From a virus: a stretch of 50,225 bases of DNA. The stretch is taken from positions 1 through 50,225 of the IMG/VR virus record IMGVR_UViG_3300032249_000712. One strand, 5' to 3'. Below are positions 1 to 5,928 of the stretch, piece after piece. Each line of letters begins with the position of its first letter. The stretch's first letter is position 1. Made by a program: the position numbers and the translations under genes. Under the pieces are notes generated by a model. It saw only the letters and a list, made by a program, of their open reading frames with translations. It had not been told where the DNA came from and did no database searches.

Positions 1-29
1 CACTAAGAGGAAAGGCATTGGTGAAATAA
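1..29 (+). CDS. C-terminal tail of an upstream gene (partial)
   Basis: An open frame enters from the left edge and ends in TAA at 27-29, giving a tail of about eight residues (LRGKALVK). That TAA shares a base with the ATG at 29, the TAATG coupling used by most neighbouring genes. The fragment is too short to identify, and only the stop/start overlap supports it. Confidence 0.3.
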
Positions 30-178
30 TGATAAACACTTTAATGCGTTTTGACTGTGATGAGTGTAATGGTGTTGGTCTTATCTTTTGGGGTAATGAC
101 CTTGACTATGATGTAGAAAAATGTGACTGTAATGATTTTGCACTTGGCACTTTATTTACTAGTAAGGAAAATGACTAA
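29..178 (+). CDS. Small Cys-rich phage protein, 49 aa
   Basis: I do not recognise this gene. The ATG at 29 follows a purine-rich AGAGGAAAGG stretch and the stop overlaps the next ATG (TAATG). Two close cysteine pairs (CDEC near the N-terminus and CDC in the second half) suggest a metal-binding fold. The C-terminal half resembles the 61-aa product at 576-761 (DYDV followed by a Cys-rich motif), so the two may be distant paralogues. This is inference from the sequence only. Confidence 0.55.
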   Translation: MINTLMRFDCDECNGVGLIFWGNDLDYDVEKCDCNDFALGTLFTSKEND

Positions 179-387
179 TGACTAGAAAAGACTACATACA
201 AACCGCTAATATCTTAAAAAGTTTTATTGATGAAATTCCGCAAACTACTTATGAGGATTTAATAGATAGTTTTGCTGATTGGTTTAAATCAGATAATGAA
301 AACTTTGATTTTGCAAGATTTGAAAAGGCTTGCGGAATTGATGAAATTGGTTTAATTCCTGTTGGCTCTGAAATGTTTAAAGTATAA
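178..387 (+). CDS. Conserved small phage protein, 69 aa
   Basis: The protein opens with MTRKDY and contains the pattern FDFARFEKACG, which I recall from short hypothetical proteins common in tailed phages. Its function is unknown. It is acidic and predicted helical, with no membrane segment. Its start overlaps the previous stop by one base, so it is probably translationally coupled. The first copy of the repeated 3'-UTR hairpin starts 8 nt after its stop. Confidence 0.7.
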   Translation: MTRKDYIQTANILKSFIDEIPQTTYEDLIDSFADWFKSDNENFDFARFEKACGIDEIGLIPVGSEMFKV

Positions 388-394
388 ATAAAAA

Positions 395-419
395 TCCTGG
401 ACAAGATTTAAAACTGTCC
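395..419 (+). ncRNA. Repeated 3'-UTR hairpin, copy 1
   Basis: TCCTG leads into a stem GGAC (399-402) / GTCC (416-419) closed by a 13-nt loop reading AAGATTTAAAACT. It is one of five copies (others at 2806, 3621, 4274 and 5452). The loop is conserved while the stem bases change in compensating pairs. It lies 8 nt after a stop codon. Its function is unknown. Confidence 0.6.
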
Positions 420-446
420 GAACATTTGTTCTAAAAGCCCGAGGGG

Positions 447-467
447 TTTTCCACAGGTTTATCCACA
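447..467 (+). promoter_or_regulatory. Tandem DnaA-box-like sites
   Basis: TTTTCCACA (447-455) and TTATCCACA (459-467) both match the bacterial DnaA box consensus TTWTNCACA and are three bases apart in the same orientation. They lie in a 188-bp intergenic gap. They could bind host DnaA for replication initiation or for transcriptional control. Two boxes alone do not prove an origin. Confidence 0.45.
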
Positions 468-521
468 GGGCGATTATGTGATTAAAAACACACTCCAGAT
501 TCCCCAGATTACTGCGTCTAA

Positions 522-551
522 TTGGATTTTGTCGGTCGTATCTGATAGGAT
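522..551 (+). promoter_or_regulatory. Candidate promoter for the 576-1590 gene run
   Basis: TTGGAT (522-527), an 18-bp spacer, then TAGGAT (546-551). An AACGAAAGGAA ribosome-binding region precedes the ATG at 576. It is weaker than the other left-arm promoters. Confidence 0.4.
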
Positions 552-575
552 AAAGATATAACGAAAGGAAAACTA

Positions 576-761
576 ATGGGAAAGTTCAAAGATACTTTAA
601 TGGAAATACTTGCTCATGATGAGTGCTATGGCGCAGGTTGGCAATTTGTAGGAAATGCGATAGACTATGATGTATGGGCGTGTGAGTGTAATCCTTACAA
701 TATCCCTGCTGATGAAATACAGGAATACCACCAATTATTCAAAACTAAGGAGAACGCATAA
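576..761 (+). CDS. Small acidic phage protein, 61 aa
   Basis: I do not recognise this gene. A good ribosome-binding site (GAAAGGAA) precedes the ATG, and the stop overlaps the next ATG (TAATG). The middle carries YDVWACECNP, similar to the YDV and CDC region of the product at 29-178, so the two may be diverged copies of one family. It is soluble with no membrane segment. It opens a tightly coupled run of five genes to 1590. Confidence 0.6.
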   Translation: MGKFKDTLMEILAHDECYGAGWQFVGNAIDYDVWACECNPYNIPADEIQEYHQLFKTKENA

Positions 762-970
762 TGGAATATACTTATTCACTTACTACTTCATATGATGGAG
801 AGTTAGTAAATACCCTGCGAGTTAGCGATATGCTAGAGGCAGTTAGTGCTTGGGATAAATGTGTAGACTATGGCTTTGCTAAAGAATACGCAACCTACAA
901 TTTGTCTGACCCAACAGGTAAGATGTATACTAAAACCTTCTACACTAATGGAGAGGTCGTAATTAAATAA
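761..970 (+). CDS. Hypothetical phage protein, 69 aa
   Basis: I do not recognise this gene. It is coupled to both neighbours by one-base TAATG overlaps, which is the main evidence that it is real. It is rich in Tyr and Thr with alternating hydrophobic residues, suggesting a small beta-rich soluble protein. It has no cysteine motif beyond a single Cys. Confidence 0.6.
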   Translation: MEYTYSLTTSYDGELVNTLRVSDMLEAVSAWDKCVDYGFAKEYATYNLSDPTGKMYTKTFYTNGEVVIK

Positions 971-1266
971 TGGGAAGCATAACAGCCATTGGTCTAGCGG
1001 ATACAACGCTAGACTTAGAAACACAATTAAAGTATCACTTACAAGGTAATCACTATCCACCAATACCAACAGTAATGGTGCAGCCTTGCATTGAAGCAAT
1101 TGACGCTTACTATGATGAAGACTATTCTCGTAGAATAGAATTGCCAGTTGTTGATGGCTTTCAAATTAGTTGGAAAGGTAATACTTGGACTACCGCCAGC
1201 GCATTGGTATCACACGCACACCTAGAATGGTTCATTGAGCCTAGTGATGAGGATATAGATGAGTAA
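970..1266 (+). CDS. Hypothetical phage protein, 98 aa
   Basis: I do not recognise this gene. The start overlaps the preceding stop, and the last codons overlap the ATG of the 31-aa gene at 1259 (ATGAGTAA). The C-terminal half is Trp- and acid-rich, ending DEDIDE. The opposite-strand frame at 833-1099 is a shadow of this gene and the one before it. Confidence 0.6.
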   Translation: MGSITAIGLADTTLDLETQLKYHLQGNHYPPIPTVMVQPCIEAIDAYYDEDYSRRIELPVVDGFQISWKGNTWTTASALVSHAHLEWFIEPSDEDIDE

Positions 1267-1354
1267 AGACTTGCAAGATAAATTAGACGCAGTTGCAAAA
1301 ATATTAGAGCCTATTCTATGGGAAACGCTAGCAGAAATTGAGGAACAAGAATGA
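1259..1354 (+). CDS. 31-aa helical peptide
   Basis: This short frame overlaps the previous stop by eight bases and the next start by four (ATGA), so it sits exactly in phase with the local coupling pattern. The peptide (MSKDLQDKLDAVAKILEPIL and onwards) is amphipathic and probably one helix ending in acidic residues. Its function is unknown. Confidence 0.5.
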   Translation: MSKDLQDKLDAVAKILEPILWETLAEIEEQE

Positions 1355-1590
1355 TTGATTTAGAAAATGATGATACCATTCAAATTGTGGACTATGTAAA
1401 AGTTGATATGCTAACTTCAGGGCAATTAGAGATTGATGATAATATCTTAATTGCTGATGAGGTTGTGTCTATTGTAGATATAGTTTCATTACCTGATGGA
1501 TACACTTTAGAAATTGTAAATGATTTTGGTGAAAGAGAAATAATTCAAGTTGGTGAGTTTGATCAATTTGATTTAATGATGTTGCAGTAA
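1351..1590 (+). CDS. Acidic beta-rich phage protein, 79 aa
   Basis: I do not recognise this gene. It overlaps the previous gene by ATGA. The strongly acidic sequence has short repeated I-V-D strands (ILIADEVVSIVDIVSLPDGY) and resembles a small beta-barrel. It is the last gene of this unit; a CCCGAGGG block and a fresh promoter follow. Confidence 0.6.
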   Translation: MIDLENDDTIQIVDYVKVDMLTSGQLEIDDNILIADEVVSIVDIVSLPDGYTLEIVNDFGEREIIQVGEFDQFDLMMLQ

Positions 1591-1636
1591 GGGGCGCCCG
1601 AGGGCGATTTGTCCGATTTGTACTAATTAAGGGGAG

Positions 1637-1665
1637 TTGATATTTTTCCCATATTCTGCTAGAAT
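1637..1665 (+). promoter_or_regulatory. Promoter for a leaderless transcript (Gp88-like gene)
   Basis: TTGATA (1637-1642), a 17-bp spacer containing TTTTTCCCAT, then TAGAAT (1660-1665). Only six bases separate the -10 box from the ATG at 1672, so the mRNA should start at or next to the AUG. Upstream lies GTCCGATTT and CTAATTAAG, also found before the promoter at 4372. Confidence 0.75.
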
Positions 1666-1671
1666 TTTCAT

Positions 1672-2400
1672 ATGACTACGCCACAGTTAAAGAGATCTCA
1701 TGACAGAAAGGTTGCTAATCTTGTTACGAAAAACGGAAAGCAAGCCGCAATTGCAAACACGTTCGGATTACCCGCTGGCAAATCTTATTCATGCCCTGGT
1801 GCCACTAGTGTTTGTGAGAGCGTTTGCTACGCAGGAAAACTTGAAAAGTTATTCAAAGGAGTAAGGGCTAACCTCCTACACAATTGGGAATTATTAAAAG
1901 ACGCAGATGAATCTAATATGATTGATCTATTGCAGAATATGATTAATGATTTTAAAAAAGATTGTGAAAAGAAAAATGCACCATTGTTATTTCGTATTCA
2001 TTGGGACGGTGACTTCTTTAATGATACCTACACCATGGCATGGAAGACGATCATCCTTAACAATACAGATATAAAGTTTTGGGTATACACTAGAGTACAC
2101 TCTGCAGCGGTAATGCTTAAGGGTATACCTAATCTATCTTTATACTATTCCACAGATAGTGAGAATAAGGAGATAGGTGTTAGTTTAAAGAAAGATCATG
2201 GTGTGCGCCTTGCATACCTTGCAAAGAATTTTGCCATAGGTCAAGCAGATATGAAAGAGTTATTCAATAAACCTGGTGCTAAGTGTCCTGAAAACTTAAA
2301 GTCTATTCCGCTTATCTCAACTAATGGCTCCGCTTGCGTATCATGCGGATTGTGTGTATACTCTAAGAGCGATATAGTTTTCTCATCGTCTAAAAAATAG
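1672..2400 (+). CDS. Gp88-like phage protein, Cys-rich, 242 aa
   Basis: This resembles the 'gene product 88' family of mycobacteriophages, whose function is not established. Near residues 40-52 it has a CPGATSVCESVCYAGK cysteine cluster, and near the C-terminus a CVSCGLC cluster. Between them is a WDGDFF segment. Paired Cys clusters suggest bound metal or an iron-sulfur centre, but I see no canonical radical-SAM CxxxCxxC. The start is the ATG at 1672, directly after a strong promoter with no room for a leader. It appears to be expressed alone or with the 20-aa frame that follows. Confidence 0.65.
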   Translation: MTTPQLKRSHDRKVANLVTKNGKQAAIANTFGLPAGKSYSCPGATSVCESVCYAGKLEKLFKGVRANLLHNWELLKDADESNMIDLLQNMINDFKKDCEKKNAPLLFRIHWDGDFFNDTYTMAWKTIILNNTDIKFWVYTRVHSAAVMLKGIPNLSLYYSTDSENKEIGVSLKKDHGVRLAYLAKNFAIGQADMKELFNKPGAKCPENLKSIPLISTNGSACVSCGLCVYSKSDIVFSSSKK

Positions 2401-2408
2401 GGGTAACT

Positions 2409-2471
2409 ATGGAACTAGTAATTCTAACTATCTTATTTATCATGGTCTTATTCGCAGGTATGGGACACTAA
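2409..2471 (+). CDS. 20-aa hydrophobic micropeptide
   Basis: This short frame begins eight bases after the preceding stop, with GGGG just upstream. It encodes an almost purely hydrophobic single helix, MELVILTILFIMVLFAGMGH. If translated it would be a one-pass membrane peptide. The evidence is only the composition and position. Confidence 0.35.
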   Translation: MELVILTILFIMVLFAGMGH

Positions 2472-2501
2472 TTGTCCGTTTTGTCCGTTTCGGTATGGTG
2501 G

Positions 2502-2517
2502 TGTGAGATACATCACA
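2502..2517 (+). promoter_or_regulatory. CRP/GlxR-like operator
   Basis: TGTGAGATACATCACA is a perfect TGTGA-N6-TCACA palindrome with TA at the centre. Its centre lies about 83 bp before the predicted transcription start of the promoter at 2558. It is one of three such sites in the left arm. Confidence 0.6.
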
Positions 2518-2525
2518 GATATCAT

Positions 2526-2542
2526 ATCTCAAAATATGAGAT
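2526..2542 (+). promoter_or_regulatory. Palindromic operator candidate
   Basis: ATCTCA (2526-2531), five bases, then TGAGAT (2537-2542): a perfect 6-bp inverted repeat just upstream of the promoter at 2558. It may bind a dimeric regulator. No T-run follows, so it is not a terminator. Confidence 0.35.
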
Positions 2543-2557
2543 TATTAAAAATATAAC

Positions 2558-2586
2558 TTGTATTTTTATCCAAAAAATGTTAGACT
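2558..2586 (+). promoter_or_regulatory. Promoter for the small SH3-like gene 1
   Basis: TTGTAT (2558-2563), 17-bp spacer ending AAAAAATGT, then TAGACT (2581-2586). The spacer end, the -10 box and the following AGTAAGCAAA leader are nearly identical to those of the promoter at 3329. Confidence 0.65.
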
Positions 2587-2620
2587 TAAACAGTAAGCAA
2601 AAACCAACCAAAGGAGAAAC

Positions 2621-2785
2621 ATGTCCGTAGCAAACGCAATATACAAAGTAGGCGACACCTACACAAGCCAAAAGTCAAAGGCAACAGGCGTTATCAAAGA
2701 AATCGTGCCACAGGCAAATGGTAATGTTCGTGTTAAGTTAGATGTTAATGGCTCTACTCGCTGGACAACTTGGACAGCAAAGTAA
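2621..2785 (+). CDS. 54-aa SH3/KOW-like small protein, copy 1
   Basis: The frame is preceded by a strong AAAGGAGAAAC ribosome-binding site. The product reads YKVGDTYTSQKSKATGVIKE and then alternates polar and hydrophobic residues, like a five-stranded SH3 or KOW barrel. It is a paralogue of the 56-aa product at 3397: both have Y-(K/Q)-(V/I)-GD, T-S-K, TG(V/R)I, then RV-L near the end. Promoter, leader and downstream hairpin are shared too. An RNA- or nucleic-acid-binding role is possible but only inferred from the fold type. Confidence 0.6.
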   Translation: MSVANAIYKVGDTYTSQKSKATGVIKEIVPQANGNVRVKLDVNGSTRWTTWTAK

Positions 2786-2805
2786 TCTTAGCCTAGTGGC
2801 TAAAG

Positions 2806-2830
2806 TCCTGAGCATGACCAAAAACTGCTC
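2806..2830 (+). ncRNA. Repeated 3'-UTR hairpin, copy 2
   Basis: TCCTG, stem GAGC (2810-2813) / GCTC (2827-2830), 13-nt loop ATGACCAAAAACT. It starts 21 nt after the stop of the 54-aa gene. Confidence 0.6.
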
Positions 2831-2879
2831 AACTTAATACCCCCATCAACTACACCAAACGAAAAGGAAACCAAACCAA

Positions 2880-3302
2880 ATGGCAAGAGGTAAAGCAATA
2901 CAGGTAAAAATCCCTACGGCTAAAATCATTACTGCCTTAGAAGCAAAGTTAGCAAAGACAAAGGCTGACTACTCAAAGCAAGATGAATACGAAGCCAAAT
3001 ACAAACTGGCAAAAGAAGCATGGCAAAAAGCACTTGGCGCATGGGCTATTGAGAACTTCTCAAAGGCGCAAGACCTACGCACCAACTATCGTCAATGGAA
3101 CAAAACGCTAAATGTTGATTTTGATATTATCACAGATGGCAACGACTTTCCACAAGAGCCTGAGAAGGACTACGAGGAAATCCACCGCCATACTTACAAT
3201 GAGATGGTAGAGGAAATTGAGAACGCTATCCGTATTCTCAAAATGACAGACGAGGAAACAGTTAATACCTCAACCTACAACGCTATTGCTCGTTATCTTT
3301 AA
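2880..3302 (+). CDS. Hypothetical helical phage protein, 140 aa
   Basis: I do not recognise this gene. The ATG at 2880 follows AAAAGGAAACC. The first 60 residues are Ala/Lys-rich and helical, probably a coiled coil (ITALEAKLAKTKADYSKQ), followed by an acidic helical C-terminus. There is no membrane segment or cysteine motif. It lacks its own obvious promoter and may be read from 2558 through hairpin copy 2. Confidence 0.65.
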   Translation: MARGKAIQVKIPTAKIITALEAKLAKTKADYSKQDEYEAKYKLAKEAWQKALGAWAIENFSKAQDLRTNYRQWNKTLNVDFDIITDGNDFPQEPEKDYEEIHRHTYNEMVEEIENAIRILKMTDEETVNTSTYNAIARYL

Positions 3303-3328
3303 TTAGATAATTAGGTGGGGAAGGGTAT

Positions 3329-3357
3329 TTGACTTCCCCCCTAAAAAATGTTAGACT
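3329..3357 (+). promoter_or_regulatory. Promoter for the small SH3-like gene 2
   Basis: TTGACT (3329-3334), 17-bp spacer ending AAAAAATGT, then TAGACT (3352-3357). Its 3' half and the leader that follows duplicate those at 2571-2600. Confidence 0.7.
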
Positions 3358-3396
3358 AAGTAAGTAAGCAAACCACCACAACAGAAAAGGAAAATC

Positions 3397-3567
3397 ATGA
3401 CACTAGGCGGATACACATATCAAATTGGTGATTTATTCACCACTAGTAAAACAGGCGTAACTGGTAGAATTGTAAAGTTCTCACCAATTAACTCTAAACT
3501 TACTAGAGTATCTCTAAAGTTAGCAAATGGCGCACAACGCCTTGCTATGGTAAGCACAACTAAATAA
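3397..3567 (+). CDS. 56-aa SH3/KOW-like small protein, copy 2
   Basis: A ribosome-binding site (GAAAAGGAAAATC) precedes the ATG at 3397. The product (YQIGDLFTTSKTGVTGRIV and onwards) aligns along its length with the 54-aa product at 2621. It is a small, basic, beta-rich protein without cysteines. The whole unit (promoter, leader, gene, hairpin) seems to have been duplicated and then diverged. Its function is not known. Confidence 0.6.
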   Translation: MTLGGYTYQIGDLFTTSKTGVTGRIVKFSPINSKLTRVSLKLANGAQRLAMVSTTK

Positions 3568-3620
3568 TTTATCTCTGATAAGCACTTGGCTTAATTGCTA
3601 GGTTATTCCTGAGATAAGAC

Positions 3621-3646
3621 TCCTGAGCATGAGTTCTAAACTGCTC
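3621..3646 (+). ncRNA. Repeated 3'-UTR hairpin, copy 3
   Basis: TCCTG, stem GAGC (3625-3628) / GCTC (3643-3646), loop of 14 nt (ATGAGTTCTAAACT), one base longer than the other copies. It starts 54 nt after the stop of the 56-aa gene. Confidence 0.6.
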
Positions 3647-3657
3647 ATATTTTAATT

Positions 3658-3673
3658 CCCCGCAAAAGCGGGG
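3658..3673 (+). terminator. GC hairpin, possible terminator
   Basis: CCCCGC-AAAA-GCGGGG forms a compact 6-bp hairpin just after hairpin copy 3. No T-run follows, so it is not a canonical intrinsic terminator. It may stop transcription weakly or protect the 3' end. Confidence 0.35.
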
Positions 3674-3682
3674 CCGAGGCAA

Positions 3683-3698
3683 CGTGATCTAAATCACA
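3683..3698 (+). promoter_or_regulatory. CRP/GlxR-like operator
   Basis: CGTGATCTAAATCACA matches the CRP core with one mismatch in the outer arm and the same central TA. Its centre is about 75 bp before the predicted start of the promoter at 3731. Confidence 0.55.
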
Positions 3699-3730
3699 TC
3701 CCATTATGTGAGACTAATTAAGAACTGGAC

Positions 3731-3759
3731 TTGCATTTCCACAATCATCCTGATATTAT
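3731..3759 (+). promoter_or_regulatory. Promoter for the 154-aa gene
   Basis: TTGCAT (3731-3736), 17-bp spacer, TATTAT (3754-3759). A leader with AAAAGGAACC precedes the ATG at 3784. Confidence 0.6.
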
Positions 3760-3783
3760 TGTATTAACAGAAAAGGAACCCCT

Positions 3784-4248
3784 ATGAGCGACGTAATGAC
3801 ACAAGAACAACTATCAGTGCCCTATAACCCTAACCTATTGGTTACATATAAATATGTTCCAGAGACATATGCAGCACCAGAAAGCCCTACATTCATGACT
3901 GATAAGGTTACTCAGATTGAGTGGGACCTTCACAATGGACGCAAGAATGCTGCAATTGCTGCAGAACGACGTGCAGATATTGAAATGCTTGAAGAGCAAA
4001 TTCCTGAATGGTATGACCCAAACTATTCTAAAGAAGATGTTTTAAAAGCGCTAGCACAACACTTTGGTATTGATCCCATAAAACAAATGAGTGTATATGG
4101 AACTATTACATTCAGTGGAACTATTAATATTCCAATCTCAGAGATTGAAGACTTTGACCTAAGCAATGTAACCATTGACGCAGAAGTAAGTTCATATGAC
4201 TATGACGGAGACTTTACTGTGGATGATGTTTCAATTGAAGAGAATTAA
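3784..4248 (+). CDS. Hypothetical acidic phage protein, 154 aa
   Basis: I do not recognise this gene. The N-terminal third is Pro/Tyr-rich, the middle is helical (about residues 45-100), and the C-terminus is strongly acidic and beta-like (SSYDYDGDFTVDDVSIEEN). There is no membrane segment and no Cys. The middle and end resemble small hypothetical proteins I recall from actinobacteriophage early regions. It has its own promoter, a CRP-like site upstream and hairpin copy 4 after the stop, so it is a single-gene unit. Confidence 0.65.
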   Translation: MSDVMTQEQLSVPYNPNLLVTYKYVPETYAAPESPTFMTDKVTQIEWDLHNGRKNAAIAAERRADIEMLEEQIPEWYDPNYSKEDVLKALAQHFGIDPIKQMSVYGTITFSGTINIPISEIEDFDLSNVTIDAEVSSYDYDGDFTVDDVSIEEN

Positions 4249-4273
4249 GGTTTGATAGGGGGCTATCAAAAGA

Positions 4274-4298
4274 TCCTGGCCACGATCTAAAACTGGCC
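4274..4298 (+). ncRNA. Repeated 3'-UTR hairpin, copy 4
   Basis: TCCTG, stem GGCC (4278-4281) / GGCC (4295-4298), 13-nt loop ACGATCTAAAACT. The loop is nearly identical to copy 5 while the stem bases differ in compensating pairs. It is followed by CCCGAGGG at 4306-4313. Confidence 0.65.
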
Positions 4299-4371
4299 AT
4301 AAAAACCCGAGGGGCCCGAAATGTCCGATTTATCCTAATTAAGAAGATTAAACCATTTTCCCTAATCCTAG

Positions 4372-4400
4372 TTGACATTGTCTGCCATGACTGCTAAACT
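4372..4400 (+). promoter_or_regulatory. Strong promoter for the DUF932 gene
   Basis: TTGACA (4372-4377), 17-bp spacer, TAAACT (4395-4400). It is preceded by GTCCGATTT (4323-4331) and CTAATTAAG (4335-4343), the block also seen at 1611-1631. Confidence 0.75.
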
Positions 4401-4426
4401 TAGTTAAAACAACCGAAAGGATAAAA

Positions 4427-5443
4427 ATGGCTCATGAGTTAGAAACTCAAAACGGTGTGGTAAGTTTTGCATCATTCCGTGAACCTGCATGGCACAATCT
4501 TGGTACTGTATTTGATACTGAGAAAAATACTAACGAAATGTTAGTTGCTGCTAACTTAAATAATTGGAATGTTAGATTAGAGGATTTAGAAATCCCATCT
4601 AGTTTAGTATCTGATAAGCAATACCAATATGTAGTTCGCACTAACCCTACTGATAAATCTCAAACTGATGTTTTGGGAATTGTTGGTGAGCGTTATGTTC
4701 CATTACAAAATGAAGATTTGTTTTCATTTGGTGATAACATTCTTGATGGTGGGGGTCGCTGGGAAACTGCTGGCTCCATTCGTGGTGGTCGTGTAGTATT
4801 TGGCTCTCTTGCATTAGAGCGTGAAACTGTATTAGACCCTAACGGCGTGGCAGATGTTGTTAAAACTTATCTGCTTATTAACACATCACATGATGGCTCA
4901 ATCGCTATTCAAGCAAGCATAACGCCTGTTCGTGTTGTGTGCGCTAACACTCTTAATGTGGCACTTAACCGCACTAAGAAAAAAGATGGCGTAAAGCAAT
5001 CTTTCAAAATCCGTCATACACAAACTGCTGAGGGCAAAATAACTGTTGCTCGTCAGGCACTAGGCATGGCTAACGCTTACATGACTGAGTTTGATAAGAT
5101 GGCTCATGCCATGATAGCAAAAGAAATCTCTGCTAAGGATTTCAACGATATTATTCTTGCTGCTTACCCTAAGCCTGAATTAGATACTAAGGGTGCTGTA
5201 AAGAAATGGGAAAACAAAGTAGATATGATTAACGATATCTATACTGGCGAATATAACGGAATGATTAGTGGCAATGCTTGGGGTGCGTTCAATGCACTAA
5301 CTGAGCGTTTAGACTGGTATCGTTCTGCTCGTGGTGGTAATAGCGAAAGCATGTTTGCTGCTGCTTCTGGATTTGACCCTGCAATTAACGCAGAGAAAAA
5401 TCGTTTGCTAACTATTGTGCAAAATACTTTGCAACTGGCTTAG
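4427..5443 (+). CDS. DUF932 / phage-plasmid-like protein (TIGR03299 type)
   Basis: The length of 338 aa and the opening MAHELETQNGVVSFASFREP, followed by AWHNLGTVF, are characteristic of the DUF932 family, widespread on phages and plasmids and often called phage/plasmid-like protein TIGR03299. Its biochemical role is unknown; links to DNA metabolism or anti-defence have been discussed. The rest is a mixed alpha/beta soluble protein with a VRVVCANTLN motif near residue 165, typical of the family. The ATG at 4427 follows CCGAAAGGA. It has its own strong promoter and ends with hairpin copy 5, then tRNA-Asp. Confidence 0.85.
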   Translation: MAHELETQNGVVSFASFREPAWHNLGTVFDTEKNTNEMLVAANLNNWNVRLEDLEIPSSLVSDKQYQYVVRTNPTDKSQTDVLGIVGERYVPLQNEDLFSFGDNILDGGGRWETAGSIRGGRVVFGSLALERETVLDPNGVADVVKTYLLINTSHDGSIAIQASITPVRVVCANTLNVALNRTKKKDGVKQSFKIRHTQTAEGKITVARQALGMANAYMTEFDKMAHAMIAKEISAKDFNDIILAAYPKPELDTKGAVKKWENKVDMINDIYTGEYNGMISGNAWGAFNALTERLDWYRSARGGNSESMFAAASGFDPAINAEKNRLLTIVQNTLQLA

Positions 5444-5451
5444 TAAAAAAA

Positions 5452-5476
5452 TCCTGAGCACGATTTAAAACTGCTC
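5452..5476 (+). ncRNA. Repeated 3'-UTR hairpin, copy 5
   Basis: TCCTG, stem GAGC (5456-5459) / GCTC (5473-5476), 13-nt loop ACGATTTAAAACT. It begins 9 nt after the DUF932 stop and ends 4 nt before the tRNA-Asp gene, so it may mark or guide processing between mRNA and tRNA. Confidence 0.65.
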
Positions 5477-5480
5477 CGCT

Positions 5481-5554
5481 GGTCCCATAGATCAATTGGT
5501 TAGATCGTTACCCTGTCACGGTAAAGGCTACGGGTTCAAGTCCCGTTGGGATCG
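5481..5554 (+). tRNA. tRNA-Asp (GTC)
   Basis: A complete cloverleaf. The acceptor GGTCCCA/TGGGATC has one G:U pair. The D-stem is GATC/GATC. The anticodon stem TTACC/GGTAA holds loop CTGTCAC with anticodon GTC. The T-arm is ACGGG-TTCAAGT-CCCGT. Discriminator G is followed by CA rather than an encoded CCA. It is probably co-transcribed with the DUF932 gene. Confidence 0.95.
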
Positions 5555-5633
5555 CAGGTGCCCGAGTGTAACATTTTTGTTATAATTGTATTACGTTGAG
5601 ATGATATTTTTCCCATTTTCTCATTACGGTATG

Positions 5634-5662
5634 TTGACATTTTTCCCATTTTGTAGGATAAT
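5634..5662 (+). promoter_or_regulatory. Promoter for a leaderless five-unit run
   Basis: TTGACA (5634-5639), 17-bp spacer TTTTTCCCATTTTGTAG, GATAAT (5657-5662). Six bases then separate the -10 from the ATG at 5669. A similar TATTTTTCCCATTTTCT stretch about 30 bp upstream looks like a decayed second copy of the same promoter. Confidence 0.75.
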
Positions 5663-5668
5663 TAATTC

Positions 5669-5830
5669 ATGACCACAATTAACAAACCACATACCATAAA
5701 CGAACTAATACAAACCATCTATGACGAGAACTACTCACATCTAGATTTCATGGACAACATGGCTAGTGGTGATTGTGATTGTCGTATCCATATGACTCTT
5801 AATACTATCTTAGAATACTGGGGTGAGTAA
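5669..5830 (+). CDS. Hypothetical phage protein, 53 aa, leaderless
   Basis: I do not recognise this gene. The ATG lies where the transcript should begin, with no ribosome-binding site. The stop overlaps the next ATG (TAATG). The protein is mostly helical with a central CDC motif. It opens a coupled set of four tiny genes to 6238. Confidence 0.55.
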   Translation: MTTINKPHTINELIQTIYDENYSHLDFMDNMASGDCDCRIHMTLNTILEYWGE

Positions 5831-5928
5831 TGAGTACTTGTTGCAATGCATATGTGACTTTCTTTGACTCTACCCTGGTTTGTAAGAAATGTTATAAGGA
5901 ACAACCACTAGAAACTTTGGGGGACTAA
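5830..5928 (+). CDS. 32-aa zinc-ribbon-like protein
   Basis: It overlaps both neighbours through TAATG. Cysteines at the start (STCC) and in the middle (CKKC) could chelate one zinc ion. It is too short for more than a single zinc knuckle. Its function is unknown. Confidence 0.5.
   Translation: MSTCCNAYVTFFDSTLVCKKCYKEQPLETLGD

Noticed and set aside
395-5476. The five hairpins as a dispersed CRISPR array or solitary CRISPR repeats
   Set aside because: Copies are hundreds of bases apart, lie after genes rather than between spacers, and differ in the stem. No cas genes are present apart from a Cas4-like nuclease that fits phage recombination.
5481-5554. tRNA-Asp as a prophage attachment site
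   Set aside because: No integrase gene and no duplicated tRNA 3' end were seen in the window.
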